Of a stretch of DNA of 64,000 nucleotides, positions 45,650 through 53,404 are shown piece by piece; within the stretch, counting starts at the first letter, position 1; each line of letters begins with the position of its first letter. This DNA is from an uncultured Bacteroides sp. (GTDB lineage Bacteria > Bacteroidota > Bacteroidia > Bacteroidales > Bacteroidaceae): assembly GCA_944321465.1 (NCBI GenBank), contig CALULL010000007.1, positions 57,585 through 121,584 of the forward strand. Reading direction: 5' to 3'. Under the pieces are notes generated by a model. That model searched no databases. It had not been told where the DNA came from and was given only the letters and a program-made list of their open reading frames with translations. Made by a program: the position numbers and the translations under genes.

Positions 45650-45687
45650 TGTGTTCGGAAACGGACAACTGTCCGTTTCCGAACACA
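45650..45687. promoter_or_regulatory. Perfect 18-bp-arm dyad, probable enhancer-binding site
   Basis: TGTGTTCGGAAACGGACA (45650-45667), AC, TGTCCGTTTCCGAACACA (45670-45687) form a perfect inverted repeat with a 2-bp centre. It is centred about 87 bp upstream of the predicted sigma-54 start, the usual distance for a bacterial enhancer-binding protein. Neither strand has a T-run after it, so it is not a terminator. Confidence 0.65.
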
Positions 45688-45734
45688 GGGGCTGTGCGCA
45701 GGCGGACGGTCTGCCCGGTGCCTTCGCAGGGTGG

Positions 45735-45820
45735 GGCAGGTGTGCCCGGTAGCGGGCAGAGGGCTGCCGCCCGGCGGGCACAGGTTTGCCCGGAAGGGGG
45801 CAGAGGTGCGTCCCCGTGGG
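45735..45820. repeat. 22-bp periodic GC-rich array, copy R8 (4 units)
   Basis: Units begin at 45735 (20 bp, lacking two bases), 45755, 45777 and 45799. It lies between the DUF2807 upstream region and the M24 peptidase terminator. Confidence 0.88.
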
Positions 45821-45830
45821 CCTGGGGGAC

Positions 45831-45867
45831 AAAAAAGGCAGGCCCCGCCTTGCGGCATCGGCCTGCC
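45831..45867 (-). terminator. Intrinsic terminator of the M24 peptidase gene
   Basis: GGCAGGCC (45837-45844) pairs with GGCCTGCC (45860-45867); the minus-strand tail is TTTTTT. Confidence 0.85.
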
Positions 45868-45898
45868 TGTATCAGTTGGCTTGCGGCGGTCGGTGGTG

Positions 45899-47062
45899 TC
45901 AGAGTTCCACGATGTCTTCGCCGCAGAGTGTCAGTTTCTCCAGCCCGGTGGCGGTGACGGCCCACGAGTTCTCCACGCCCAGCGGGCCGATGCCCGGCAG
46001 CACAATCTTGGGTTCGAGGGCAAACACCATGCCCGGTTCCAGCGTCTGGGCGACGCGCGGGGCAAGGACGGGCGACTCGTTGATTTCAAGCCCTATGCCG
46101 TGGCCCACGAACTTGGCCTTCTGGCCTACGCCCATGAAGTAGTCGGCAAAGCCGTTGCGGCGGGCAATGTCGACGGCCAGGTCGTAGAGGTCGCCACAGA
46201 CTGCACCCGGACGTGCCTTGGCGACGATGGTGTCCTGTATCTCAAGGCAGGTCTGGTGGGCGGCGTATGCCTTCTCGGGCAACCGGCCTACGGAGTAGAC
46301 GCGGCTCATGTCGCCCATATAGCCATAGAAGTTCCCGCCCATGTCGACCATGATGCTCTGCCCGGGGCGTATGAGCGAGCCGCTGGCACTGACGGGCAGC
46401 GAGGCATCGAGCCCGGCACCGCCCAGGGCGAAGTCGTAGGGCGAGGGCGCGGCGGCGTTGTCACCGGCCAGGAGGCTGCCCATGAACACCTCCATGCTGC
46501 GGCCGAAGACGCGGAAGATGCCCAGCCCGCCCGCCAGGCGCACCAGCCGCTCGACCTCGACGGAGAGCTGGCGGTCGGTCATGCCAGGACGGTAGACCGT
46601 GGGTATCTGCTCGTAAGCCTTGGTGAGGGCCATGCCCGAACGGCGGAACAGTTCAATCTCCGTCTCGGTCTTCACCGCGCGGGCCTGCCTGACGAGCGAC
46701 GTGCCGCAGGGCAGCACCTCCGCGTCGGGGAAGCAGGCAGCCAGGCGGGTGTACTCTCCGTAGGACAGCTCGTCGCCCTCCAGCATCAGGCGTGCGGGCA
46801 GGGGCAGGCCGCAGTCGCGCAGGAGGTCGGGCAGCTGTTCGGGTTTGCGTATGGGGTGGATGTGTTCGCCCGTCAGGTTGTTCGGGCGTTTTACGAAGAG
46901 GGTGGCCGGGCCGTGGAGCGGCAGGTAGAAGTAGCCGCACACCACCGTCCCGCAGGTGTAGAGCAGGTTGACATTGCAGCAGATGAGGGCCGCGTCGATG
47001 GAGCGGGCGGCCATAAGGGCGCGTATCTTGTCGCGCCTCAATTCCAGTTCGGAGTGTAGCAT
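45899..47062 (-). CDS. M24-family metallopeptidase (Xaa-Pro aminopeptidase-like)
   Basis: The 387-residue protein has an N-terminal creatinase-like domain (about 1-130) and a pita-bread catalytic domain with metal ligands Asp240 and Asp251 (VDMGGNFYGYMGDMSR), His321 (VGHGIGLE), Glu350 (ALEPK) and Glu364 (GVENSWAV). These are the five dinuclear-metal ligands of the family. Prolidase or aminopeptidase-P activity is likely; the exact dipeptide or peptide preference is open. The start Met at 47062 is 19 bp from MITE copy D. Confidence 0.9.
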   Translation of the reverse strand: MLHSELELRRDKIRALMAARSIDAALICCNVNLLYTCGTVVCGYFYLPLHGPATLFVKRPNNLTGEHIHPIRKPEQLPDLLRDCGLPLPARLMLEGDELSYGEYTRLAACFPDAEVLPCGTSLVRQARAVKTETEIELFRRSGMALTKAYEQIPTVYRPGMTDRQLSVEVERLVRLAGGLGIFRVFGRSMEVFMGSLLAGDNAAAPSPYDFALGGAGLDASLPVSASGSLIRPGQSIMVDMGGNFYGYMGDMSRVYSVGRLPEKAYAAHQTCLEIQDTIVAKARPGAVCGDLYDLAVDIARRNGFADYFMGVGQKAKFVGHGIGLEINESPVLAPRVAQTLEPGMVFALEPKIVLPGIGPLGVENSWAVTATGLEKLTLCGEDIVEL

Positions 47063-47085
47063 AACGTCGTATTTGCTTAGTTAAA

Positions 47086-47279
47086 CCCAAATCGGTCATT
47101 AGACCACCGACTTGGGGTTTGGTTGTCTTTCTTCGGTTTTCCAAGCCCTTTTGTCCTGCCGCCGACATCTTGTCTGCCGCTTTGCCGAAGGCGTAGCCCG
47201 CTACGCCTTCGGCAAAGGTGGCGGCCAATCTGCACGGCAGCAGAACGAAATTGCTTTGGACTCTAATGACCGATTTGGG
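47086..47279 (-). mobile_element. MITE copy D (194 bp, target duplication TTAAA)
   Basis: Terminal repeats CCCAAATCGGTCATTAGA and TCTAATGACCGATTTGGG are exact. TTAAA is duplicated at 47081-47085 and 47280-47284. The central palindrome is extended here to CCGAAGGCGTAGC / GCTACGCCTTCGG (13-bp arms). Confidence 0.95.
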
Positions 47280-47354
47280 TTAAAAGGATGTTTTGTCGCA
47301 CGATTGCGCGGCAAAGGTAGCACAAATCCGGTGTGAAGCCCGGCGAGTTGGCAC

Positions 47355-47395
47355 AAAAAATATGCTGCCCGGTGCCTTCACAGGCGCGGGCAGCA
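47355..47395 (-). terminator. Intrinsic terminator of gdhA
   Basis: TGCTGCCCG (47363-47371) pairs with CGGGCAGCA (47387-47395); the minus-strand tail contains TTTTTT. Confidence 0.85.
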
Positions 47396-47435
47396 CAAAC
47401 CACAAATACAAATACAACTAAACAAAGTTTCTTTC

Positions 47436-48773
47436 TCAGATGATGCCCTGAGCCAGCATAGCGTGAGCAACCTTCATGAAGCCTGCGATGTTGGCACCCT
47501 TCACGTAGTTGATGTAGCCGTCAGGTTCTGTGCCGTACTTCACGCACTGTGCGTGAATGCCGTGCATGATGGTGTGGAGCTTCTCGTCTACTTCCTCGGC
47601 GCTCCAGCTCAGGTGCATGGCGTTTTGGGACATCTCAAGGCCGCTCGTGGCAACACCACCGGCGTTGACAGCCTTGCCCGGTGCGTACATCTTCTTGTTC
47701 TCGATGAACAGGTCGATGGCTTCGGGCGTGCAACCCATGTTGGAGATTTCGCCTACGCACAGAACGCCGTTGTTGATGAGTTGACGTGCGTCGTCGCCGT
47801 TCAGCTCGTTCTGTGTTGCGCACGGCAGGGCGATGTCCACTTTTACTTCCCAAGGACGCTTGCCTGCTACGAACTTGGCATTGGGGTATTTGGTTGCGTA
47901 CGGAGCAACGATGTCGTTACCCGAAGCACGGAGTTCCAGCATGTAGTCGATCTTTTCGCCGCTGATGCCGTCCGGATCGTAAACATAGCCGTCGGGACCG
48001 GAAATCGTAACGACCTTGGCACCCAGTTGGGTTGCTTTCGTGGCAGCACCCCAAGCTACGTTGCCGAAACCGGAGATGGCAACCGTCTTGCCCTTAATGT
48101 CGATGCCCTTGGTCTGCAACATCTGGTTGACGAAATACAAACCACCGAAGCCCGTAGCCTCAGGACGGATCAAAGAACCGCCGAACTCCAAGCCCTTGCC
48201 AGTGAATGTACCAGTGCACTCGCGCGTCAGTTTCTTGTACATGCCATACATGTAGCCTACTTCGCGACCGCCTACGCCTATGTCGCCGGCGGGGACATCC
48301 ATGTCCGGGCCAAGGTGACGCCACAACTCCAGGATGAATGCCTGGCAGAAGCGCATAACTTCAGCATCGCTCTTGCCACGCGGAGAGAAGTCGGAACCGC
48401 CCTTGCCGCCGCCCATGGGCAACGTCGTCAGTGCGTTCTTGAACGTCTGTTCGAAGCCCAGGAACTTCAGGATGGACAGGTTAACGGAAGCGTGGAAGCG
48501 GATGCCGCCTTTGTACGGGCCAATGGCATTGTTGAACTGCACACGGTAGCCCAGGTTCGTCTGAATTTCGCCCTTGTCGTCTACCCACGTAACACGGAAC
48601 GTGAAGATACGGTCCGGCTCAACCAATCTTTCGATGATTTTTGCTTTCTCAAATTCGGGGTGTTGATTGTAAACGTCTTCAATAGACATGAGGACTTCCT
48701 TGACAGCCTGCAAGTATTCAGACTCGCCGGGATGCTTTGCCTCCAAAGAGGCCATGATACGTTCGATATTCAT
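47436..48773 (-). CDS. gdhA: NADP-type glutamate dehydrogenase
   Basis: GdhA interconverts 2-oxoglutarate plus ammonia and glutamate, the main ammonia-assimilation route in Bacteroides. The 445-residue protein has PMGGGKGGSDF (catalytic Lys), VPAGDIGVGGREVGYMYG, and the Rossmann string VAISGFGNVAWGAATKATQLGAK. The length fits the hexameric type of about 450 residues; the coenzyme choice is inferred. The Met at 48773 is preferred because MNIERIMASLEAKHP begins homology; the frame extends upstream without it. A TATATTTG box lies 71 bp upstream. Confidence 0.93.
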   Translation of the reverse strand: MNIERIMASLEAKHPGESEYLQAVKEVLMSIEDVYNQHPEFEKAKIIERLVEPDRIFTFRVTWVDDKGEIQTNLGYRVQFNNAIGPYKGGIRFHASVNLSILKFLGFEQTFKNALTTLPMGGGKGGSDFSPRGKSDAEVMRFCQAFILELWRHLGPDMDVPAGDIGVGGREVGYMYGMYKKLTRECTGTFTGKGLEFGGSLIRPEATGFGGLYFVNQMLQTKGIDIKGKTVAISGFGNVAWGAATKATQLGAKVVTISGPDGYVYDPDGISGEKIDYMLELRASGNDIVAPYATKYPNAKFVAGKRPWEVKVDIALPCATQNELNGDDARQLINNGVLCVGEISNMGCTPEAIDLFIENKKMYAPGKAVNAGGVATSGLEMSQNAMHLSWSAEEVDEKLHTIMHGIHAQCVKYGTEPDGYINYVKGANIAGFMKVAHAMLAQGII

Positions 48774-48843
48774 AATATTACGTTTTAAAGGTTTTACCTT
48801 GCTGACCTTATTGCCTTCAGACAAAATGTCAACGAACAACGCT

Positions 48844-48851
48844 GCAAATAT
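48844..48851 (-). promoter_or_regulatory. Promoter -7 box for gdhA
   Basis: TATATTTG on the minus strand matches TAnnTTTG, 71 bp upstream of the start. The stretch 48852-49153 beyond it contains no gene that I can support. Confidence 0.6.
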
Positions 48852-49153
48852 AGGAAAACTTTTCTACTCTACTGTACTTCGTGGCAATATTTTGATTAAA
48901 GAATGATAAAATGTCACTTTCTCCCTTTCTTTTTGTTGTTTGGAGCCTTTTGTACAGCCGGCTCCGTATCACTGTTTCTCTCCGATGTGGCCGGATGTTT
49001 TTGCGTCGGGGGTTCTTATACCTTATTATATAGAGGGACGTATGGCTCTGAAATGGCGTTGTACCTATGCGGGCGTGGGTCGGAAACCATAGGGAATAAG
49101 GTCGTTAGGCACTCTTCGGAGTATGGAAGAAGATGTCGGAGGACTTTCTTTAA

Positions 49154-49346
49154 CCCCAATCGGTCATTAGAGTCCAAGGCGATTTCGTTTTGCCGCCGTG
49201 CCGATTGGCAACCGTCTTTGTCGGAGGCGTAGCGGGCTACGCCAGGATAAAGCGGCAGGCAAGATGCCGGTGGCAGGACGAAAGGGCTTGGAATGCCATA
49301 GAAAGATAACCCTGTACACATCGGGCGGTCTAATGGCCGATTGGGG
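49154..49346 (+). mobile_element. MITE copy E (193 bp, diverged)
   Basis: CCCCAATCGGTCATTAGA and TCTAATGGCCGATTGGGG are the ends, so this copy has drifted symmetrically (CCCCAAT at both ends). The flanks TTTAA and TTGAA agree at four of five bases, a decayed target duplication. Its internal palindrome reads GGCGTAGCGGGCTACGCC. Confidence 0.88.
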
Positions 49347-49432
49347 TTGAAGAGGGGGTGTCTTGCGCGTCATCTGATTGGTCATAAGGTGCCTCGTGTC
49401 TTTTCTTGTTTCTGCCCGGATTGACTTCGGGG

Positions 49433-49520
49433 GGCTTTCCTTTGCCCGCTTGCGGGCATTCCTTTGTTCCTTCGGGGGCTTCCCTTTGCTAGCCTGGGGA
49501 TAAACCTTTGCCCGCATGGG
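49433..49520. repeat. 22-bp periodic GC-rich array, copy R9 (4 units)
   Basis: Units begin at 49433, 49455, 49477 and 49499. All four have the CCTTTG-type centre (TTTCCTTTG, ATTCCTTTG, TTCCCTTTG, AAACCTTTG), the opposite orientation to array R10. Confidence 0.9.
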
Positions 49521-49560
49521 GCATGGGGGGAGGAGAAACGGTGTCTCTTGTCCCAATGCA

Positions 49561-49604
49561 AAATGCCCTCCGAAAGTCGGGTGTCAGACCTTCGGAGGGC
49601 ATTT
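49561..49604 (-). terminator. Terminator hairpin of the fucosidase pseudogene
   Basis: AAATGCCCTCCGAA (49561-49574) and TTCGGAGGGCATTT (49591-49604) pair perfectly over 14 bp. Confidence 0.75.
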
Positions 49605-49639
49605 ACGCCTTGGAGCGTTGTTGCGCAGGGAGATACTTT

Positions 49640-51126
49640 TTATTTTTCTTGCACATACAATTCGTAGAGTGAGGGTGGCCGGGTGGCCGACAGCACTTTC
49701 AGGCGGATTTTGCTTGTGTGGTATGGTTGCGGAAAGCGTATTATCTTGCAGTCGCCCATAGGCTCGTCACTGACGTAGATGGCTTTCCATTGGCCGTCGA
49801 GCCAGGCATCGATGCGATATGCCTGTATGCGGTTGATGCGCCGGTTTGAAAATCCGTCGTCGCTGTTCTGGCTGTCGCAGTATTCGAATACGACGATTTT
49901 CCTGAAGCCTTTTGACGTGTCTAGGGGAATAAGAAGCTCGGGCAATGTATCTTGAGAAGCCCACCGCGTTTGCATTCCTCCGTCTACGGCGAGCTGTGCC
50001 CCATATAGTGCTTTGTTGTTGTCGTAGACGGACGAGGCCGTAGCCTTGGCACCTATGGATAGCATTTCCTTTCCTTGTGGCAGTGGCTTTCCGGGTGTTA
50101 TATGCAAGCGTTCTTTGTTCTGGGTTATGACGGCGTTGGCTTCGTGCTCGCGGATGCGTCCGGTCTGGTCGGGGGGCACATTCATTACTAAAGTGTTGCC
50201 GTTTGACGTGCACCAATAGAAAATTCCTCCAGTTCGTCCAGGTCGCGTACGGGCAATGGGTCTTTTTTCTGGAACCAGTTCCAAGCCTTGCTGAGGCATA
50301 CAGTGTGTTCAAAGGGCAGGTAGTAAGACTGGTTGTCGTGGATGTATTGCTTCTTGTCGTTTTGGTGAGCTATCTTAGGGTCCCACAAACGGAAGTCGGA
50401 AGGGAAATATTGCATGTAATACTTGTTGTCCACTATCATAGAGTCTGGCAAGATGTGTTTGCGGCTGTTCGGAGCGTTCACGATGGTATGGTTTACCCCG
50501 ACGGCACAATGGGGCTGTAACTTCTTCACTTCGGCATAAAGGCGCGGCAGCTGCCAGTCTGCCACCGGCTTGTCCCAGCCTCCGTCGAACCAGAGCTCGC
50601 AAATCGGGCCGTAATTGCTTAGCAATTCCGTAAGTTGCCCCGACATATAGTCTATGTATTTGGAAAAGTCTTGATTTTTGTAAGAAGGTTCGTGCCTATC
50701 CCAAAGGGAGTAATAGAGTCCTAATTGCAGCCCGTACTTCCGGCAGGCATCTGCCACGGCTTTTACGATGTCGGTTTTTACTGGCTATGATGCGACATCG
50801 TAGTCTGTGTATTTGCTGTCCCATAAGCAAAAGCCGTCGTGATGTTTGGTGATGAGCAGCACGTATCGGAAACCGGCATCGCGTGCTACTCGTACCCATT
50901 GGTCGCAGTCCAGGTCGGTGGGGTTGTAGGCAGAGGCCGGAGCACTTCCGTCCGACCATTCGTCGCCTGTGAAGGTGTTCATGCCGAAGTGGATGAACAT
51001 TCCGTATCCTCTTTCCATCAGTAGCTTTTGGGTTTCGTTCGGTTGGCTGGCGGGAGCAAGTGGTTGGCTATAGGCTGTGCTGTAGTATGTCAATAGGCTT
51101 AAACATAACAAGATGTATTGTTTCAT
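49640..51126 (-). pseudogene. Broken GH29 alpha-L-fucosidase gene with F5/8-type C-terminal domain
   Basis: Three segments together read as one secreted GH29 enzyme. 50785-51126 has a signal peptide and GMFIHFGMNTFTGDEW, KHHDGFCLWDS. 50188-50784 has LYYSLWDRHEPSY and the nucleophile region ELWFDGGWD. 49640 to about 50220 has VMNVPPDQTGR followed by a discoidin-type domain (GAKATASSVYDNNKALYGA). An in-frame TAG at 50785-50787 interrupts DYDVAS.PVKTD, where a Ser codon is expected. A frameshift sits in a TTTT run near 50219-50222, after DELEEF. Base composition is clearly poorer in GC than the neighbours, suggesting an acquired gene. Sequencing error at the T-run is possible, but the stop codon is not a homopolymer error. 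Confidence 0.85.
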
Positions 51127-51168
51127 TGTTTGTCTTTCGTTTCTTGGATAGTCCGTGTTTGTTTGTGC

Positions 51169-51204
51169 AGGAGCCAGAAAATCTCCGTAGATTTTCTGGC
51201 TCCT
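51169..51204 (-). terminator. Hairpin after the M13 peptidase gene
   Basis: AGGAGCCAGAAAATCT (51169-51184) and AGATTTTCTGGCTCCT (51189-51204) pair perfectly over 16 bp with a 4-base loop. No T-run follows on the minus strand. Confidence 0.65.
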
Positions 51205-51249
51205 GTTAAGTCTGTCTTTCTCGTCAGAGAAGATGGATGTGCATGTCGT

Positions 51250-53283
51250 TTACCAGATGGATACGCGCTGGTCTTCGGGGATGAACATGGGGTCGTCCTC
51301 GGTGATGCCGAAGGCTTCGTACCAGCCGTTGATATGGGGCAGGGCACCGTCTACGCGCCATTTGCCCAGCGAGTGCACGTCGTTCTGAGTCAGGTAGAGG
51401 ATGTACTCGGGGCGTGTGTTATTGGCCCACAGTCCTGCGTAGGCCAGGAAGAAGCGTTGCTCGGGAGTGAGCCCGTCTACCGTGGGCAGCGGGTTGGCAG
51501 CCGTGGCTGTCTTGAAGGCTTGGTAAGCCACTTGCAGACCTCCGTGGTCGCCGATATTCTCACCCAGGGTGATGGTGCCGTTGGCGTGTACGCCCGGAGC
51601 TACTTCGATGCTGTCGAAGAAGTTGACCATCACTTGTGCACGTTTCTTGAAGCGTTCGGCATCCTCGGCTGTCCACCAGTCTTTCAGGTTGCCGTCTTTG
51701 TCGTACTGGCGGCCTTGGTCGTCGAAGCCGTGTGTCATTTCGTGGCCGATGACTACGCCGATGGCTCCGTAGTTGAAGGCATCGTCGGCGTTCATGTCAA
51801 AGAAGGGCGGTTGCAGGATGCCTGCGGGGAAGCATATTTCGTTGGTCGTGGGGTTGTAGTAGGCGTTGACGGTCTGGGGTGTCATGAGCCACTCGTCGCG
51901 ATCTACAGGCTTGCCTGCCTTGGCTATCATTTCGTTGTGCTGCCACAGGTTGGCCCGTTCGATGTTGGCCCAGTAGGAGTCGTTCTTGATTTCGAGTGTG
52001 CTGTAGTCTTTCCATGTGTCGGGGTAGCCTATCTTGACGTGGAAGGCGGCCAGCTTCTCCTGTGCCTGTGCTTTGGTTTCTTCGGACATCCAAGCGAGGT
52101 TCTGGATGCGTTCGCCCAGCGTGGTCTGGAGGTTCTTCACCAGCGTTACCATGCGCTCCTTGGCTGCCGCGGGGAAGTATTTCTCGACGTACATTTGTCC
52201 TACGGCTTCACCCAGCACGCCACTGACGGCTGAGACGGCGCGCTTCCAGCGGGGTTGCATCTCTTGTGTGCCAGACATGGTGCGGCTGTAGAAGTCGAAG
52301 TTCTGCTCGGCCATTGCGTCGTTCAGGTACCCGGCGGCTGCGTCGATGAGCTTCCATTGCAGGTAGATGCGTTGCTTGTCGATGGGCAGGGTGTCGATGA
52401 TTTTGGCTGCTTCGGCCAACGAGGCGGGTTGTCCTACGATGATTTCCTTGACATCCGTCAGTCCCAGTCCGTTGAGGTAGGCATCCCAGTCGAAGGTGGG
52501 GTATTGTTTGCGCAGTTCGTCCATGCTCATCTTGTTGTAGTTGGCCTGCGGGTTGCGCAGCTCGGCCATCGAGCGGAAGGACTTGGCCAAGCGTGTCTCT
52601 ACGTCCATTACTACTTCCATGCCTTTCTGGGCGGTGGCGGCATCAAAGCCGGCCAGTTGGTACATCTTCTGCACGTGTTCCTTGAAGGCGTTGCGGATGC
52701 GTGTGGTGTTTTCGTCATCCTTCAGGTAGTAGTCGCGGTCGCCCATGCTCAGTCCGTACTGAGCTATCTGCACGGCGTTCATGCTGCTGTTCTTCTCGTC
52801 GGCGGCCACGTAGAGTCCCAGGTAGGCGGTGATGCCTTTGGTGGACATCTCAGCCAGCAGCGGATAGACTTCTTTCTTGTCCTTCAGGGCGGCTATCTGG
52901 TCGAGCTCAGCCTTGATGGGGGTGGCTCCGTCCTGGTTCAGTTTCACGCTGTCCATTACGATTTTGTAGAGGTCGCCTACTTTCTGGGCCACGCTGCCAG
53001 GCTCGGCCTGCTTGGCTCCCAGTTCCTCGATGAGGCCCTGTATCTGCTTACGGTTGTTTTCGGCCAGAATGGTGAAGGAACCATACTGGGCGTACTCGTC
53101 GGTGAGCGGGTGGTTTTTCATCCATCCGCCGCAGGCGTACTGGTAGAAGTTGGCACCCGGTTGAGCCGTGGTGTCCAGGTTGGCAAGGTCGATGCCGATG
53201 GTTTGCCCGGCGTTCTTGCCGCTGTTGCAGGCTGCAAGTGCTACGCAGAGGGCTGCAACGGGGATAAACTTAATCATTTTCAT
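51250..53283 (-). CDS. M13-family (neprilysin/PepO-like) zinc metallopeptidase lipoprotein
   Basis: The 677-residue protein has a lipoprotein signal (lipobox ALAAC) and the M13 signatures: VNAYYNPTTNEICFPAGILQ, HEMTH zinc motif at 514-518 followed by GFDDQGRQYD, and the third ligand region LGENIGDHGG. The C-terminus ends RVSIW, where the family usually has a CxxW-type ending. Such enzymes cleave peptides of up to about 40 residues in the periplasm or at the surface. It is followed by its own hairpin and not coupled to the fucosidase remnant downstream. Confidence 0.93.
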   Translation of the reverse strand: MKMIKFIPVAALCVALAACNSGKNAGQTIGIDLANLDTTAQPGANFYQYACGGWMKNHPLTDEYAQYGSFTILAENNRKQIQGLIEELGAKQAEPGSVAQKVGDLYKIVMDSVKLNQDGATPIKAELDQIAALKDKKEVYPLLAEMSTKGITAYLGLYVAADEKNSSMNAVQIAQYGLSMGDRDYYLKDDENTTRIRNAFKEHVQKMYQLAGFDAATAQKGMEVVMDVETRLAKSFRSMAELRNPQANYNKMSMDELRKQYPTFDWDAYLNGLGLTDVKEIIVGQPASLAEAAKIIDTLPIDKQRIYLQWKLIDAAAGYLNDAMAEQNFDFYSRTMSGTQEMQPRWKRAVSAVSGVLGEAVGQMYVEKYFPAAAKERMVTLVKNLQTTLGERIQNLAWMSEETKAQAQEKLAAFHVKIGYPDTWKDYSTLEIKNDSYWANIERANLWQHNEMIAKAGKPVDRDEWLMTPQTVNAYYNPTTNEICFPAGILQPPFFDMNADDAFNYGAIGVVIGHEMTHGFDDQGRQYDKDGNLKDWWTAEDAERFKKRAQVMVNFFDSIEVAPGVHANGTITLGENIGDHGGLQVAYQAFKTATAANPLPTVDGLTPEQRFFLAYAGLWANNTRPEYILYLTQNDVHSLGKWRVDGALPHINGWYEAFGITEDDPMFIPEDQRVSIW

Positions 53284-53404
53284 ACTCTCTATACTACTTT
53301 TATATTTATAAAATTGGTTTTTGTTTCTTTCCCTTTTGGTCTTTGCTTGCGTATGTGCATCTGGGTTGCTGCCGTGGCAGGCGTGTGGTTTGCGGTTCGT
53401 GGTA

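Noticed and set aside
45650-45687. The 38-bp dyad considered as a terminator
   Set aside because: It lacks a T-run on either strand, sits upstream rather than downstream of the nearest minus-strand gene, and the M24 gene has its own terminator at 45831-45867.
48903-49232. Open frame upstream of gdhA with a hydrophobic start
   Set aside because: Its last third lies inside MITE copy E, no promoter or ribosome site is seen, and the composition is not gene-like. It may be chance or a remnant.
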